From assembly GCF_014904755.1 (NCBI RefSeq), contig NZ_JACZFQ010000055.1, positions 1 to 58,132 on the forward strand: DNA of 58,132 bases, in the 5' to 3' direction. The stretch comes from Neoluteolibacter marinus. Lineage in GTDB: Bacteria > Verrucomicrobiota > Verrucomicrobiia > Verrucomicrobiales > Akkermansiaceae. Below the pieces are notes generated by a model that had not been told where the DNA came from, did not search any database, and saw only the letters and a list, made by a program, of their open reading frames with translations. Position numbers and translations under genes: made by a program. Every line of letters begins with the position of its first letter. The stretch's first letter is position 1. Positions 50,265-58,132 of this stretch are shown piece by piece.

Positions 50265-52676
50265 ATGAAATACCACCCCCGGAATCCCTGGGCGGCCCGG
50301 CCGCTCCGCTACGTCACACCGCTTGCCGCCTTGGCCCTGACCACTTCGGCCGGCCTGGCGAAAGAAAAGAACCCGTCCCGTGAAGCCCAAGGCCCGGGCG
50401 ATCGCGGGCAGGAGATGCGCTCGAGCTACTTCCAGCGCATCGCCGCCTTCCCGGTCTTCGAGAACTCGGACATCGACAACGAAACCGTGTCCGAAATCGT
50501 CGCCGCTTCGATGGACGGCAAGACGCTGATCTACACCGACAGCGCGCTTGAGCAGATCGGCTTCATCGACATCAGCAAACCCGAAAATCCGCAAGCCGGC
50601 GGCACCTTCCCGGTCGAGGGCGAACCCACTTCGGTTGGTGTGGCCGGGCGCTACGCGCTCGCCGCCGTGGTCACCGACGGCACCTACACGGCGCCGGCCG
50701 GCCAGCTCGAGGTCATCGACATCGACAAGCGCGAGCGCGTCGCGGTCATCGATCTCGGCGGTCAGCCGGACTCGGTCGCGATCAGCCCCGACCAGCGCTA
50801 CGCGGCGGTGATCATCGAGAACGAGCGCGACGAGGACCTCGGCGAAGGCGAACCCGGCCAGCCTGGCAACCCGCCGGGCCGTCTGGTGATCGTCGATCTC
50901 AAGGGCCATCCCGGAAAGTGGACGACCCGCGATGTCGAGCTGACCGGTCTGGCGGAACTTTTCCCCGAAGACCCCGAGCCGGAGTTCGTCGACATCAACC
51001 AGGCCAACATCGCGGCGGTGTCGATGCAGGAAAACAACCACATCGTGCTGGTCAACCTGCGCAGCGGCAAGGTGATCAAGCACTTCCCGGCCGGCACCAT
51101 CGACCTCGACGGCATCGACGCCACCGAGGACGATGTGATCGACCAGACCGGGTCGCTCGTCGCGATTCCGCGCGAGCCGGACGCGATCACCTGGATCGAC
51201 GGCTGGACCCTCGGCACTGCGGATGAAGGTGACCTCTACGGCGGCAGCCGCGGCTTCTCCTTCTTCAGCCCCAATGGCGGCGTGACCTTCAGCTCGGGCA
51301 ACAGCGTCGACCAGCGGATGGCCCGGATCGGCCACTACCCCGAAGATCGCTCGGAGAACAAGGGCAACGAACCGGAGGCGATCGAATACGCCCGCTTCGG
51401 ACCCGAGAAGCTGGTCTTCGTCGGCTCGGAGCGCTCGAGCGTGGTCTCGGTCTATTCGCTCGATGCCTCGGGTGAGCCGGTCTTCAAGCAGGTCCTGCCC
51501 GCCGGTCTCGGCCCGGAAGGCCTGGTCGCCATCCCGCACCGTGGCCTGCTGGTTTCGGCCAGCGAGAACGACAGCCGCGGCGACGGCTTCCGCGCGGTGG
51601 TCACGATCTACCGCAACGGCTTCGACGAGCCCTCCTACCCGACGATCGTTTCCACCGACCGCCCGGACGGCTCGCCGATCCCATGGGCCGCCCAGTCCGC
51701 GCTGGCGGCCGATCCGCTCCACAACGGCCGCGGCTGGAGTGTCGAGGACAGCTTCTACAAGAAGAACCGCATCTTCGCGATGGACGTCTCGACCACGCCG
51801 GCCGTGATCGACGGCGAGATCCGGATCACCGACCCGAACGGGGTCTTTCTGGCCGCCGCCGAAGCCGCCGCACTGGACAACCCGGAACTCGATCCGGCCG
51901 GCCTGCGCAACGACGACGGCACGATCAACATCGATCCCGAAGGCCTCGCCCGCAGTGAAGACGGCTACTTCTGGCTGGCCTCGGAAGGTTCGGGAACCCA
52001 CGGCGACGCCGCGCGCCCGATCACCTCGCTCAACTGGATCTTCAAGATCGACGACAGCGGCGTGATCCTGGACGTGATCGGTCTCCCGGCCGACACCAAT
52101 GCCCGCCAGCGCCGCTTCGGCTTTGAAGGGGTGGCCACGGTCGGATCCGGCAGCGATGAAGTGCTCTACGCTTGCTTCCAGCGCGAGTGGGCCGTCGAGG
52201 ATCCCTCGCTCGGCCGTGACCCCGCCGGCCTGGTTCGCATCGGCCGCTACCAGGTCGCGACCGGCGAGTGGAGCTTCTACTACTATCCGCTCGATGCCCG
52301 CGAGTCGCCCAACGGCGGCTGGGTCGGACTGTCGGAAATCGTGGCGCTCGGCGACGACAACTTCGCCGTGGTCGAGCGCGACAACCAGGCGGGTCCCGAT
52401 GCGCGCATCAAGCGCATCTACCGCTTCACGGTGGCCGGCCTGACGCCGCTCGCCGAAGCGCCGCTGGGAACAGACCCGGGCTTCCCGGTCGTGAGCAAGG
52501 AACCCGTCACCGACCTGATGCCGGCCCTCGAGGCAGCGAAGGGCCTGGTGATTGAGAAGGTCGAGGGCTTCATGGTCCTGCCGGACGGTGACGCGGTCAT
52601 CGTGACCGACAACGACGGCGTCGATGACTCCAACGGGGAAACCCAGCTGATCCATCTCGGCGAGCTCTTCGAGTGA
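50265..52676 (+). CDS. Secreted esterase-like/phytase-like propeller protein
   Basis: 803 residues; N-terminal signal region RYVTPLAALALTTSAGLA. Residues about 55-460 form an LVIVD/YVTN-type propeller (SVGVAGRYALAAVV, LEVIDIDKRERVAVIDL, GQPDSVAISPDQRYAAVII, EAIEYARFGPEKLVFVGSE). Residues about 560-800 match the phytase-like esterase domain (INIDPEGLARSEDGYFWLAS, RRFGFEGVATVGSGSDEVLY, VALGDDNFAVVERDNQAG, KVEGFMVLPDGDAVIVTDND). Such proteins hydrolyse phosphate or carboxylic esters in the periplasm or outside, but the substrate here is unknown. A strong terminator follows at 52707. Confidence 0.85.
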   Translation: MKYHPRNPWAARPLRYVTPLAALALTTSAGLAKEKNPSREAQGPGDRGQEMRSSYFQRIAAFPVFENSDIDNETVSEIVAASMDGKTLIYTDSALEQIGFIDISKPENPQAGGTFPVEGEPTSVGVAGRYALAAVVTDGTYTAPAGQLEVIDIDKRERVAVIDLGGQPDSVAISPDQRYAAVIIENERDEDLGEGEPGQPGNPPGRLVIVDLKGHPGKWTTRDVELTGLAELFPEDPEPEFVDINQANIAAVSMQENNHIVLVNLRSGKVIKHFPAGTIDLDGIDATEDDVIDQTGSLVAIPREPDAITWIDGWTLGTADEGDLYGGSRGFSFFSPNGGVTFSSGNSVDQRMARIGHYPEDRSENKGNEPEAIEYARFGPEKLVFVGSERSSVVSVYSLDASGEPVFKQVLPAGLGPEGLVAIPHRGLLVSASENDSRGDGFRAVVTIYRNGFDEPSYPTIVSTDRPDGSPIPWAAQSALAADPLHNGRGWSVEDSFYKKNRIFAMDVSTTPAVIDGEIRITDPNGVFLAAAEAAALDNPELDPAGLRNDDGTINIDPEGLARSEDGYFWLASEGSGTHGDAARPITSLNWIFKIDDSGVILDVIGLPADTNARQRRFGFEGVATVGSGSDEVLYACFQREWAVEDPSLGRDPAGLVRIGRYQVATGEWSFYYYPLDARESPNGGWVGLSEIVALGDDNFAVVERDNQAGPDARIKRIYRFTVAGLTPLAEAPLGTDPGFPVVSKEPVTDLMPALEAAKGLVIEKVEGFMVLPDGDAVIVTDNDGVDDSNGETQLIHLGELFE

Positions 52677-52706
52677 GCTGAGTTGATATCATCCGCGAAC
52701 TGAAGG

Positions 52707-52734
52707 CGCGGCTCCCATGCGGGAGCCGCGTTTT
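52707..52734 (+). terminator. Strong intrinsic terminator
   Basis: CGCGGCTCCC (52707-52716) pairs with GGGAGCCGCG (52721-52730) across the 4-nt loop ATGC, followed by TTTT. It lies 30 nt after the stop of the phytase-like gene and about 90 bp before the next start. Confidence 0.9.
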
Positions 52735-52825
52735 GCTTGCCGGGGTGCGGCACATCTGGCGGGAAGCCGCTGCACCAGTTCCCGGTTGTTCCAACAGCCC
52801 ATGGATGTTTCCCTGCGACCGCCCT

Positions 52826-55800
52826 ATGAAATGCCCTCTCACCTTCTGGGGACTCGTCAGCCTTTCTCCCCTCCCGGCAGCCATTGTCACCTGGGACAAC
52901 GAGGCCACCCTCAATGGCGAGCCCAACACCTCCTTCTTCGCCGACAAAAACTGGGACAGCAATTCGGTGCCGGGATCCGGAGACCAGGTGCGGATCCTCA
53001 CCCACGGCGACATCGAGCCGGTGGTCCTCAGCACCAACTCGGCCACGGTGCTGTCGATCACCTGCAAGGTGCCCTTCGACCTCGGCTCCACGATCACCGT
53101 GTTGTCGGCATCGGAATTCGAGAACAGCCTGGTCGGCCAGCGGATCGGGACGATCCGCGCGGACGGACTGGTGACCTTCAAGGGGTCGAACAACGGGATC
53201 CGCACCACCCTCGAGGGCGCCACCGGCTTCCAGAACGATGGCGCCCTGATGCTCGCCGGCCGGCCGGTTTCCGCCACCTTCCTCAACAGCGCGAACGGTG
53301 AGGTCACCCTGACCTCCAACGGCATCGCCCTGAGCAATTTCGCCAATGCCGGCATGCTGCAGCTCGGGCCTTCCGGGGACATCACCTCGTCCTCCTCGGT
53401 CCTCAATACCGGCACCATCCGCAAGGACGACCCGACCAACACGTCCGAGATCGCCGGTGACCTCGAGCAAGTCTCGGGGGCGATCGAGGTCGGCGCCGGG
53501 GCGGAACTCAGCATCTCCGGCAGGGTCCAGCAGTTCAAGGGCGGCTCGGTCACCGCCAACGGCCTGCTGCGCCTGACCAGCAGCGTCGGCGGCACCCCGG
53601 AACGCAGCTTCGCCGGCCTGGCCGAGATTTCCGGCTCGGGCTTCGTTGACCAGGTGCGCTCGTACGACGTCGAGGAAGACCTCAGCCTCAATCTCTCCAC
53701 CGCGCCCGGCTACGAGGCCGGCGACCTCTCCATCGCCTCCGGCAAGACGCTCACCAATCTTGGCAACCTCCGCTTTTCGGGCTCCGAGACCTTCGGCACC
53801 GCCACCGGCAACCCGCTGTCGGCCTCTTTCGTCAATTCCGGCAGCATGACCAGCAGCGGCAACCCGCTGTTCGATGTCTACACGCAGAACCCGGGCACCT
53901 TCTCCGCGACCAGCTTCCGCATCGGCACCGAGTTCGAGAACTCCGGCACGCTCGAACTGTCGGGAAGCTTCACCCGCCTGTCCCCGTTCAACGGCGGCTT
54001 CCTCATCAACAACGGCACCGTCGACTACAACCCGGAGCTGGCCGCCGATGCCTACGAGATCGCCGCCGAGGTCCGCAACGAGCCGGGCGGCACCCTCAAG
54101 GCCAGCCAGGGCCGCCTCACCCTGAGCCAGCCGTCGACGACCTTCGCCGGGACGGTCAGTGCCGTGGCCTCCGGATCGCTGGTGCGGTTGTGGGGTTCGC
54201 AGTACGACGCCAATGGCGGCGAATTGAGCTTCACCGGCAACGGGGAAGTTGAAGCCGGTGCCTCCGGGCTCCAGGTTGAGATCGTCAGCGACAACTTCCT
54301 GCTCTTCGCCGTCGGCGATCCGGTGTCGGACCCCGTGGCGAGCACCGGCTTTTGGCTCTACAACGGGCTCATCACCTCGCCCTCGGCCGATCTCGCCAAC
54401 AGCGGCATCTTCCACTGGCGGACCGGCAGCATCACCGCTCCCTACACGCCCGGCCCGAGCTCCAGCGGTTTCATCAACAACGGCAAGCTGATCCTCGAGA
54501 ACTCAGGCCAACGGAAGCTGGTGGGGAACTTGATCCAGAAGATGAACCTGGAGCAGAAAGCCGCGCTGGCCAGCGATCCCGCGTCCTTCATCCGCAACAG
54601 CGGATCCTGGGAAATGCAGGGTCCCTCGACGCTCAGCAACAGCAACCTGGCTTCCACCGATCCCGCCGACATGCTCAACGAGGGATCGCTGAACCATTCC
54701 TACACCGGCACCTCGATCGTCCATCTCGACTTCCGCAACCCGGGTTCGGTTCACGTTGCCAGCGGCACCCTCGACTTCCGCCGCCCGTCCGATCTCGACG
54801 TCAACGGCGTCCTGTCGGGCCAGGGCAGCTGGTCCGTCCAGTCCGGAGCCGCGATCACCTTCCCGCGGACGCTGGTCCACCTCACCGACGGCGTGAGTTG
54901 GAGCGGGGGAAGTTCGACGAGCGTGAGCCTCGTCGATGGCGGCGCCTCCTTCGCGCCGGACGACGGCCAGACCAATCCGGCGCTGACCGTTACCGGCGGC
55001 GGCACGCTGCTGGTAGGAGGCACCTTCAACTGCCCGGACCTGAACCTCGACGGCGGCACCCTTGCTTCCGTGGGCGGCACGATCAACGGCAACATCACCG
55101 GTCTCGACAACGCGGTGATCCAGGGAGTGCAGAACAGCACCGTCACCGGATCGATGCAGTACTCGAGCAGCACCCGCCAGACCTTCGACCTGGCCGATCC
55201 GGTGCCCAGCCAGCCGACCTTCAACGTCGACGGCAACGTCACCGTCGGCGGCACCCTGGTTCCCACCTTCTCCACCGCGCCCTCGCTCGGCAGCTCCTAC
55301 CCGGTGGTCTCCTCCGCCAGCTCGCTTGGTGGCGAGTACGACTTCATCGACCACAGCCAGACCGGTGGCCGCCTGAAGTTCAATCCGAGCTACACGGCAA
55401 CCACGGTCAGCATCACCCCGGAGCTCACGACTTACGCCAGCTACGAGGACTGGAGTATCGACAACTTCTCCGCGGCCGACCGGCTCGATCCCTCGATCTC
55501 GGGCAAGGATGCCGATCCGGACGAGGACCGCCTGACCAACTTCCAGGAATACTGCCACGCGACCCCGCCCTGCTGCCCCACGATCAATCCGTGCAGCATT
55601 GCCGATAGGACCGAAACCCATTTCACCATCGAGTTCCCCTGGGCCGAAGGCATGGCCGACGCCGGCTACTCGGTTGAAACCGGCGATGGCCTGACCAGCT
55701 TCACGCCTGTCGCCGGCGCGCAAACGACGACGAGCGGCAATGACTCGGTGAAGAACTGCAGGATCGAGATCCCGACTTCCGAATTCAGCTCCTCGTTCTA

Positions 55801-55831
55801 CGTCGTCGTCCGCTCGGTCGAGGTCGAGTAG
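52826..55831 (+). CDS. Secreted beta-strand-repeat protein with shared C-terminal module
   Basis: About 1001 residues from the ATG at 52826 (signal MKCPLTFWGLVSLSPLPAAI, somewhat weak). Residues about 25-860 consist of repeating Asn/Gly/Ser/Thr-rich strand units (NDGALMLAGRPVSATFLNSA, NAGMLQLGPSGDITSSS, NSGTLELSGSFTRLSPFNG, GSGSFVDQ-like variants), as in PATR/beta-helix passengers. The C-terminal about 130 residues begin YEDWSIDNFS and contain KDADPDEDRLTNFQEYCHAT, a diverged version of the shared acidic segment, with a Cys-rich insertion (PPCCPTINPC). It ends FYVVVRSVEVE. No outer-membrane barrel is present. Confidence 0.8.
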   Translation: MKCPLTFWGLVSLSPLPAAIVTWDNEATLNGEPNTSFFADKNWDSNSVPGSGDQVRILTHGDIEPVVLSTNSATVLSITCKVPFDLGSTITVLSASEFENSLVGQRIGTIRADGLVTFKGSNNGIRTTLEGATGFQNDGALMLAGRPVSATFLNSANGEVTLTSNGIALSNFANAGMLQLGPSGDITSSSSVLNTGTIRKDDPTNTSEIAGDLEQVSGAIEVGAGAELSISGRVQQFKGGSVTANGLLRLTSSVGGTPERSFAGLAEISGSGFVDQVRSYDVEEDLSLNLSTAPGYEAGDLSIASGKTLTNLGNLRFSGSETFGTATGNPLSASFVNSGSMTSSGNPLFDVYTQNPGTFSATSFRIGTEFENSGTLELSGSFTRLSPFNGGFLINNGTVDYNPELAADAYEIAAEVRNEPGGTLKASQGRLTLSQPSTTFAGTVSAVASGSLVRLWGSQYDANGGELSFTGNGEVEAGASGLQVEIVSDNFLLFAVGDPVSDPVASTGFWLYNGLITSPSADLANSGIFHWRTGSITAPYTPGPSSSGFINNGKLILENSGQRKLVGNLIQKMNLEQKAALASDPASFIRNSGSWEMQGPSTLSNSNLASTDPADMLNEGSLNHSYTGTSIVHLDFRNPGSVHVASGTLDFRRPSDLDVNGVLSGQGSWSVQSGAAITFPRTLVHLTDGVSWSGGSSTSVSLVDGGASFAPDDGQTNPALTVTGGGTLLVGGTFNCPDLNLDGGTLASVGGTINGNITGLDNAVIQGVQNSTVTGSMQYSSSTRQTFDLADPVPSQPTFNVDGNVTVGGTLVPTFSTAPSLGSSYPVVSSASSLGGEYDFIDHSQTGGRLKFNPSYTATTVSITPELTTYASYEDWSIDNFSAADRLDPSISGKDADPDEDRLTNFQEYCHATPPCCPTINPCSIADRTETHFTIEFPWAEGMADAGYSVETGDGLTSFTPVAGAQTTTSGNDSVKNCRIEIPTSEFSSSFYVVVRSVEVE

Positions 55832-55871
55832 TCCAGTCCAGCGGTGATTTGCGCTTCTTCCGGAAGTACCT

Positions 55872-58132
55872 TCAATCCCGGCTTGCCGAGATCCTCCAGA
55901 AGGCGGCCGGAACGGTGTTGCTGTCCTCTAACAAATAGTAGGCCTGCAGCAGGGTGTCGCCTTCGTCGATGGCATCCCCGAATGCCACCAGCGTCGCGGA
56001 GCCGTCACCGAGATTGGCAAGATCGGTGCCGGCCTCGATGACCAGCGTGACCCCGTGCGGATCCTTTGGCAGGCGGATCCAGGTGACGTAGTGCCGGGCG
56101 CCGGGATCGATTCCGGCGGCCGGGGACAGGGCGTTGATCTCGGCGCCGGTCAAGCTGCCTTCATTCTCCGAAACCAGCGGCCGGTCGCCGGGGTCGGCGG
56201 GATGGCTGCCATAGGCGAACTCCAGCAGGTTGGCGATTCCGTCGCCGTCAGCGTCGTCCTCCGCGCCACGGAGGTTCGGGGGGACGCCGGCATCCACCAG
56301 GTAGCTTTCGAAGGGATCGGTCGCGCCATGGCCGGCGAAGACCCGGACGATGCCGCTGTGCGGGGTGCCGCGGAAGTCCCCGGAGTCCGGGACATAGAAA
56401 GCCTTGTTGCCGCCGTCGGCGAGCACGGCGTCGTTGACCGCCTTCTCGGTGTTGATGTTCTTGAAGCCCGCGGTGGCGTCGTAGCTGGCATCCAGGGTGC
56501 CGCTGCCGGTCAGGCGGGCGTGACCGAGGGCCGGGTCGCCGCCGAAAGCCTCGAAGGCACCGTAAACCAGGATCGCGTCGTTCGACTGCGGCAGGAAACC
56601 GTGGATCGAGCTTTCAAAGAGGACGTTGGCGGCGTTGAAGTCCGCGTCGTAGGTGCCGTCGGTGTGGAGACGTTTCGGCATCCGGTCGTTGGTGCTGGTC
56701 GCGTAGAGGATCTTGCCGTCGGGCTGGATGGAAAACTTGCGGATGGTACGATAAACGTAGGGGATGTCGTCGCGAATCGCGAAGGCCGCGTCGCGCGTGC
56801 CGTCGGAGTTGAGGCGGGCCAGCGGGCCGGCACCGGTGGAAGTCGCGTCAGCCCAGTTGGCGGTGGCGATTTCGACCAGGATCTTGCCGTCGGGGGTGAT
56901 GCCGAGCCGGGTGGCCTTCGGCGCGTAGCTCGGCGAGGAATTGACGAAGGGACTGGCGAAACCGGCGACCCTCGCGCCGTCGTAGTCGAACAGGGCGACC
57001 GCGGGCAGCGGCTGACCGTTGTGTAGCGTCTGGTCGTAGGTGGCGGTGAGGTAGCCTTGGCCGGGCAGCTCGACCACGTGGGTGATCCTCGGCGTCTGGC
57101 TGGCCGCGTTGCGGGTGAAGACCACCGGTGTGAAACTGGCGTCATCGGCCAGCGTGCCGGGATCGAGCCGCATCAGGGTGTAGTCGCCCCACACGACCAG
57201 CCGGCCGGCGGCATCGAGAAAGCCGCGGCGCAGCTTCGCGTCGCCGACCGTCGCCCGCTCGGCGAGCTTGGTGCCACCGGCATCGAAGAGATAGGCCTTC
57301 GGGGCCTGGATCGCGAACAGCCGGCCGTCGGGGTAGGCGGCGATGGAAGTGGTGCCGTTCAAGACGGGGGTGGTCTCACCGAAGGTCGTGTCCTGGAAGC
57401 CGGGCGCGGCGGGAATGACCTCGAAGGCCAGCGGGTTGGCAGCGCTGGCCGTGCCGTGGTCGCCGGTGACGTCGAGGCTGAGGGTGCCGGAAGCGGTCAC
57501 GGTGAAATTGAGTGTTTCCGCCGTGGCGCCGGCGATCGGGGCGCCGTTGAATTTCCATTGGTAGGCGAGGTTTTCTCCTCCGGCGAGCGCGGCGAAGGAA
57601 TGCACGGTGCCGCTGTTCGCGTAACGGGGCGAGACCTGCCCGGCGAAGGGTTCGATCGCCAGCTGGGTTGACGTGTTCAGGTCCAGCGATGACAGCGGCC
57701 GGCGGTAGAGCGTCGGCGTGCCGCTGGTGTTGCCCACCAGGTACAAGGTGTCGGTGGAGGCCTCCAGCCGCCGCGCCTCGAAGTCGGGCGAAATGCCGGT
57801 GGCGTCGATCGCATCCCAGGTGATGCCCCGCGTGGCGGAGAAGTAGAAGTTCTTCTTGTAGCCGGCGAAGAGCAGGGAGCCGTTGGTACGGATGTCATAG
57901 GACTCGCCGAGGAACTTGCCGATGAAGCGGAAGTCCTGACCGGGATCCTTGAAGTAGGTGCCCTGGTCCGCGACCGCCGGGCCGCTGGAGGCGAGGATCA
58001 GGCGATCGCCTGCCATCGCCAGGTTGCCGTGCTGGCCCTTGGGGGATCCGGGAATGCGGGTCCAGTTGTCTCCCTGGTCTTCGGTGAAGTAGACGCCGCC
58101 ATCGGCGGCGGGGCTGAGGATGGACAGGGAGG
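55872..58132 (-). CDS. Secreted BNR/delta-60-repeat protein, N-terminus beyond window edge
   Basis: The coding frame continues without a stop to the window end: codons upstream of the ATG at 58016 read VYFTEDQGDNWTRIPGSPKG, a BNR/sortilin-type repeat, so 58016 is not the true start. About 753 codons are visible. Domains: BNR-like repeats, an Ig-like domain (ENLAYQWKFNGAPIAGATAE), then delta-60-type repeats (PDGKILVEIATANWADATST, NSDGTRDAAFAIRDDI, GSGTLDASYDATAGF). The tail has EDDADGDGIANLLEFAYGSH, the shared C-terminal module, ending AFWRISASRD. It converges on the gene ending at 55831. Probable extracellular structural protein. Confidence 0.8.
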   Translation of the reverse strand, partial: SLSILSPAADGGVYFTEDQGDNWTRIPGSPKGQHGNLAMAGDRLILASSGPAVADQGTYFKDPGQDFRFIGKFLGESYDIRTNGSLLFAGYKKNFYFSATRGITWDAIDATGISPDFEARRLEASTDTLYLVGNTSGTPTLYRRPLSSLDLNTSTQLAIEPFAGQVSPRYANSGTVHSFAALAGGENLAYQWKFNGAPIAGATAETLNFTVTASGTLSLDVTGDHGTASAANPLAFEVIPAAPGFQDTTFGETTPVLNGTTSIAAYPDGRLFAIQAPKAYLFDAGGTKLAERATVGDAKLRRGFLDAAGRLVVWGDYTLMRLDPGTLADDASFTPVVFTRNAASQTPRITHVVELPGQGYLTATYDQTLHNGQPLPAVALFDYDGARVAGFASPFVNSSPSYAPKATRLGITPDGKILVEIATANWADATSTGAGPLARLNSDGTRDAAFAIRDDIPYVYRTIRKFSIQPDGKILYATSTNDRMPKRLHTDGTYDADFNAANVLFESSIHGFLPQSNDAILVYGAFEAFGGDPALGHARLTGSGTLDASYDATAGFKNINTEKAVNDAVLADGGNKAFYVPDSGDFRGTPHSGIVRVFAGHGATDPFESYLVDAGVPPNLRGAEDDADGDGIANLLEFAYGSHPADPGDRPLVSENEGSLTGAEINALSPAAGIDPGARHYVTWIRLPKDPHGVTLVIEAGTDLANLGDGSATLVAFGDAIDEGDTLLQAYYLLEDSNTVPAAFWRISASRD

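Noticed and set aside
49980-52655. Minus-strand open frame of about 890 codons opposite the phytase-like gene
   Set aside because: Mirror of a real propeller gene; low-complexity Val/Asp/Arg composition and no domain.
1-58132. tRNA, rRNA, insertion sequence, phage or CRISPR content
   Set aside because: I looked for cloverleaf ends, transposase motifs, terminal inverted repeats and regularly spaced repeats and saw none I could support by eye.

Overview
The window is a G+C-rich bacterial chromosome segment (about two thirds G+C by eye) with dense coding on both strands. Gene content points to the Verrucomicrobiota, probably Verrucomicrobiales: an ECF sigma factor with an Ala-rich hydrophobic tail, several formylglycine-type sulfatases, XylR/AraC fusion regulators, planctomycete-type cytochrome c with an SHD1-like domain, beta-strand-repeat secreted proteins, and many very large secreted proteins sharing one C-terminal module. 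I see no tRNA, rRNA, insertion sequence, phage gene or CRISPR array. Species assignment is inference.

Layout. 1-9.7 kb: partial ECF sigma factor, secreted glycerophosphodiesterase, GH36-like alpha-galactosidase, sulfatase, XylR/AraC regulator, and a divergent secreted protein with three Ig-like domains. 9.7-18.3 kb: second sulfatase, a 1475-residue secreted fusion (beta-propellers, PKD, CBM6-like, di-heme peroxidase-like) flanked by two copies of a 41-bp repeat, and a secreted protein with an internally duplicated module. 18.3-23.8 kb: AlkD-like protein, small lipoprotein, an alpha/beta-hydrolase fused to a SAM-hydroxide-adenosyltransferase-like C-terminal domain, a LysM protein with a degenerate L,D-transpeptidase site, and a third sulfatase. 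23.9-32.2 kb: a 1566-residue sugar-dehydrogenase-like/cytochrome/discoidin protein, a beta-strand-repeat protein, and a cytochrome c-SHD1 protein. 32.4-39.5 kb: a GYF_2 plus five-bPH2 membrane protein, a DUF899/CPxC membrane protein pair, a TPR/winged-helix regulator, a propeller protein and an unknown secreted protein. 39.5-49.8 kb: a secreted metzincin-like protease, a small basic-tailed protein, a SorC-like sugar-sensor protein, a membrane protein, a GH43/GH32-like propeller, a GNAT acetyltransferase and a secreted low-complexity protein. 50.3-58.1 kb: a phytase-like esterase, another beta-strand-repeat protein, and a truncated delta-60-repeat protein.

How it fits together. Three sulfatases, an alpha-galactosidase-like enzyme, a GH43/32-like propeller and two sugar-sensor regulators suggest breakdown of sulfated polysaccharide outside or on the surface of the cell. 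Eight large secreted proteins end in one related module (acidic D-x-D-x-D-G...E...G-x-x-P segment followed by a small beta domain ending near F-x-R-L-x-V), which I infer may be a shared sorting or anchoring signal. Two of them carry c-type heme motifs, and a third cytochrome lies beside them, so extracellular electron transfer or oxidative sugar chemistry is possible. Strong intrinsic terminators are visible at 31451-31494 (+), 52707-52734 (+) and 43417-43450 (-).
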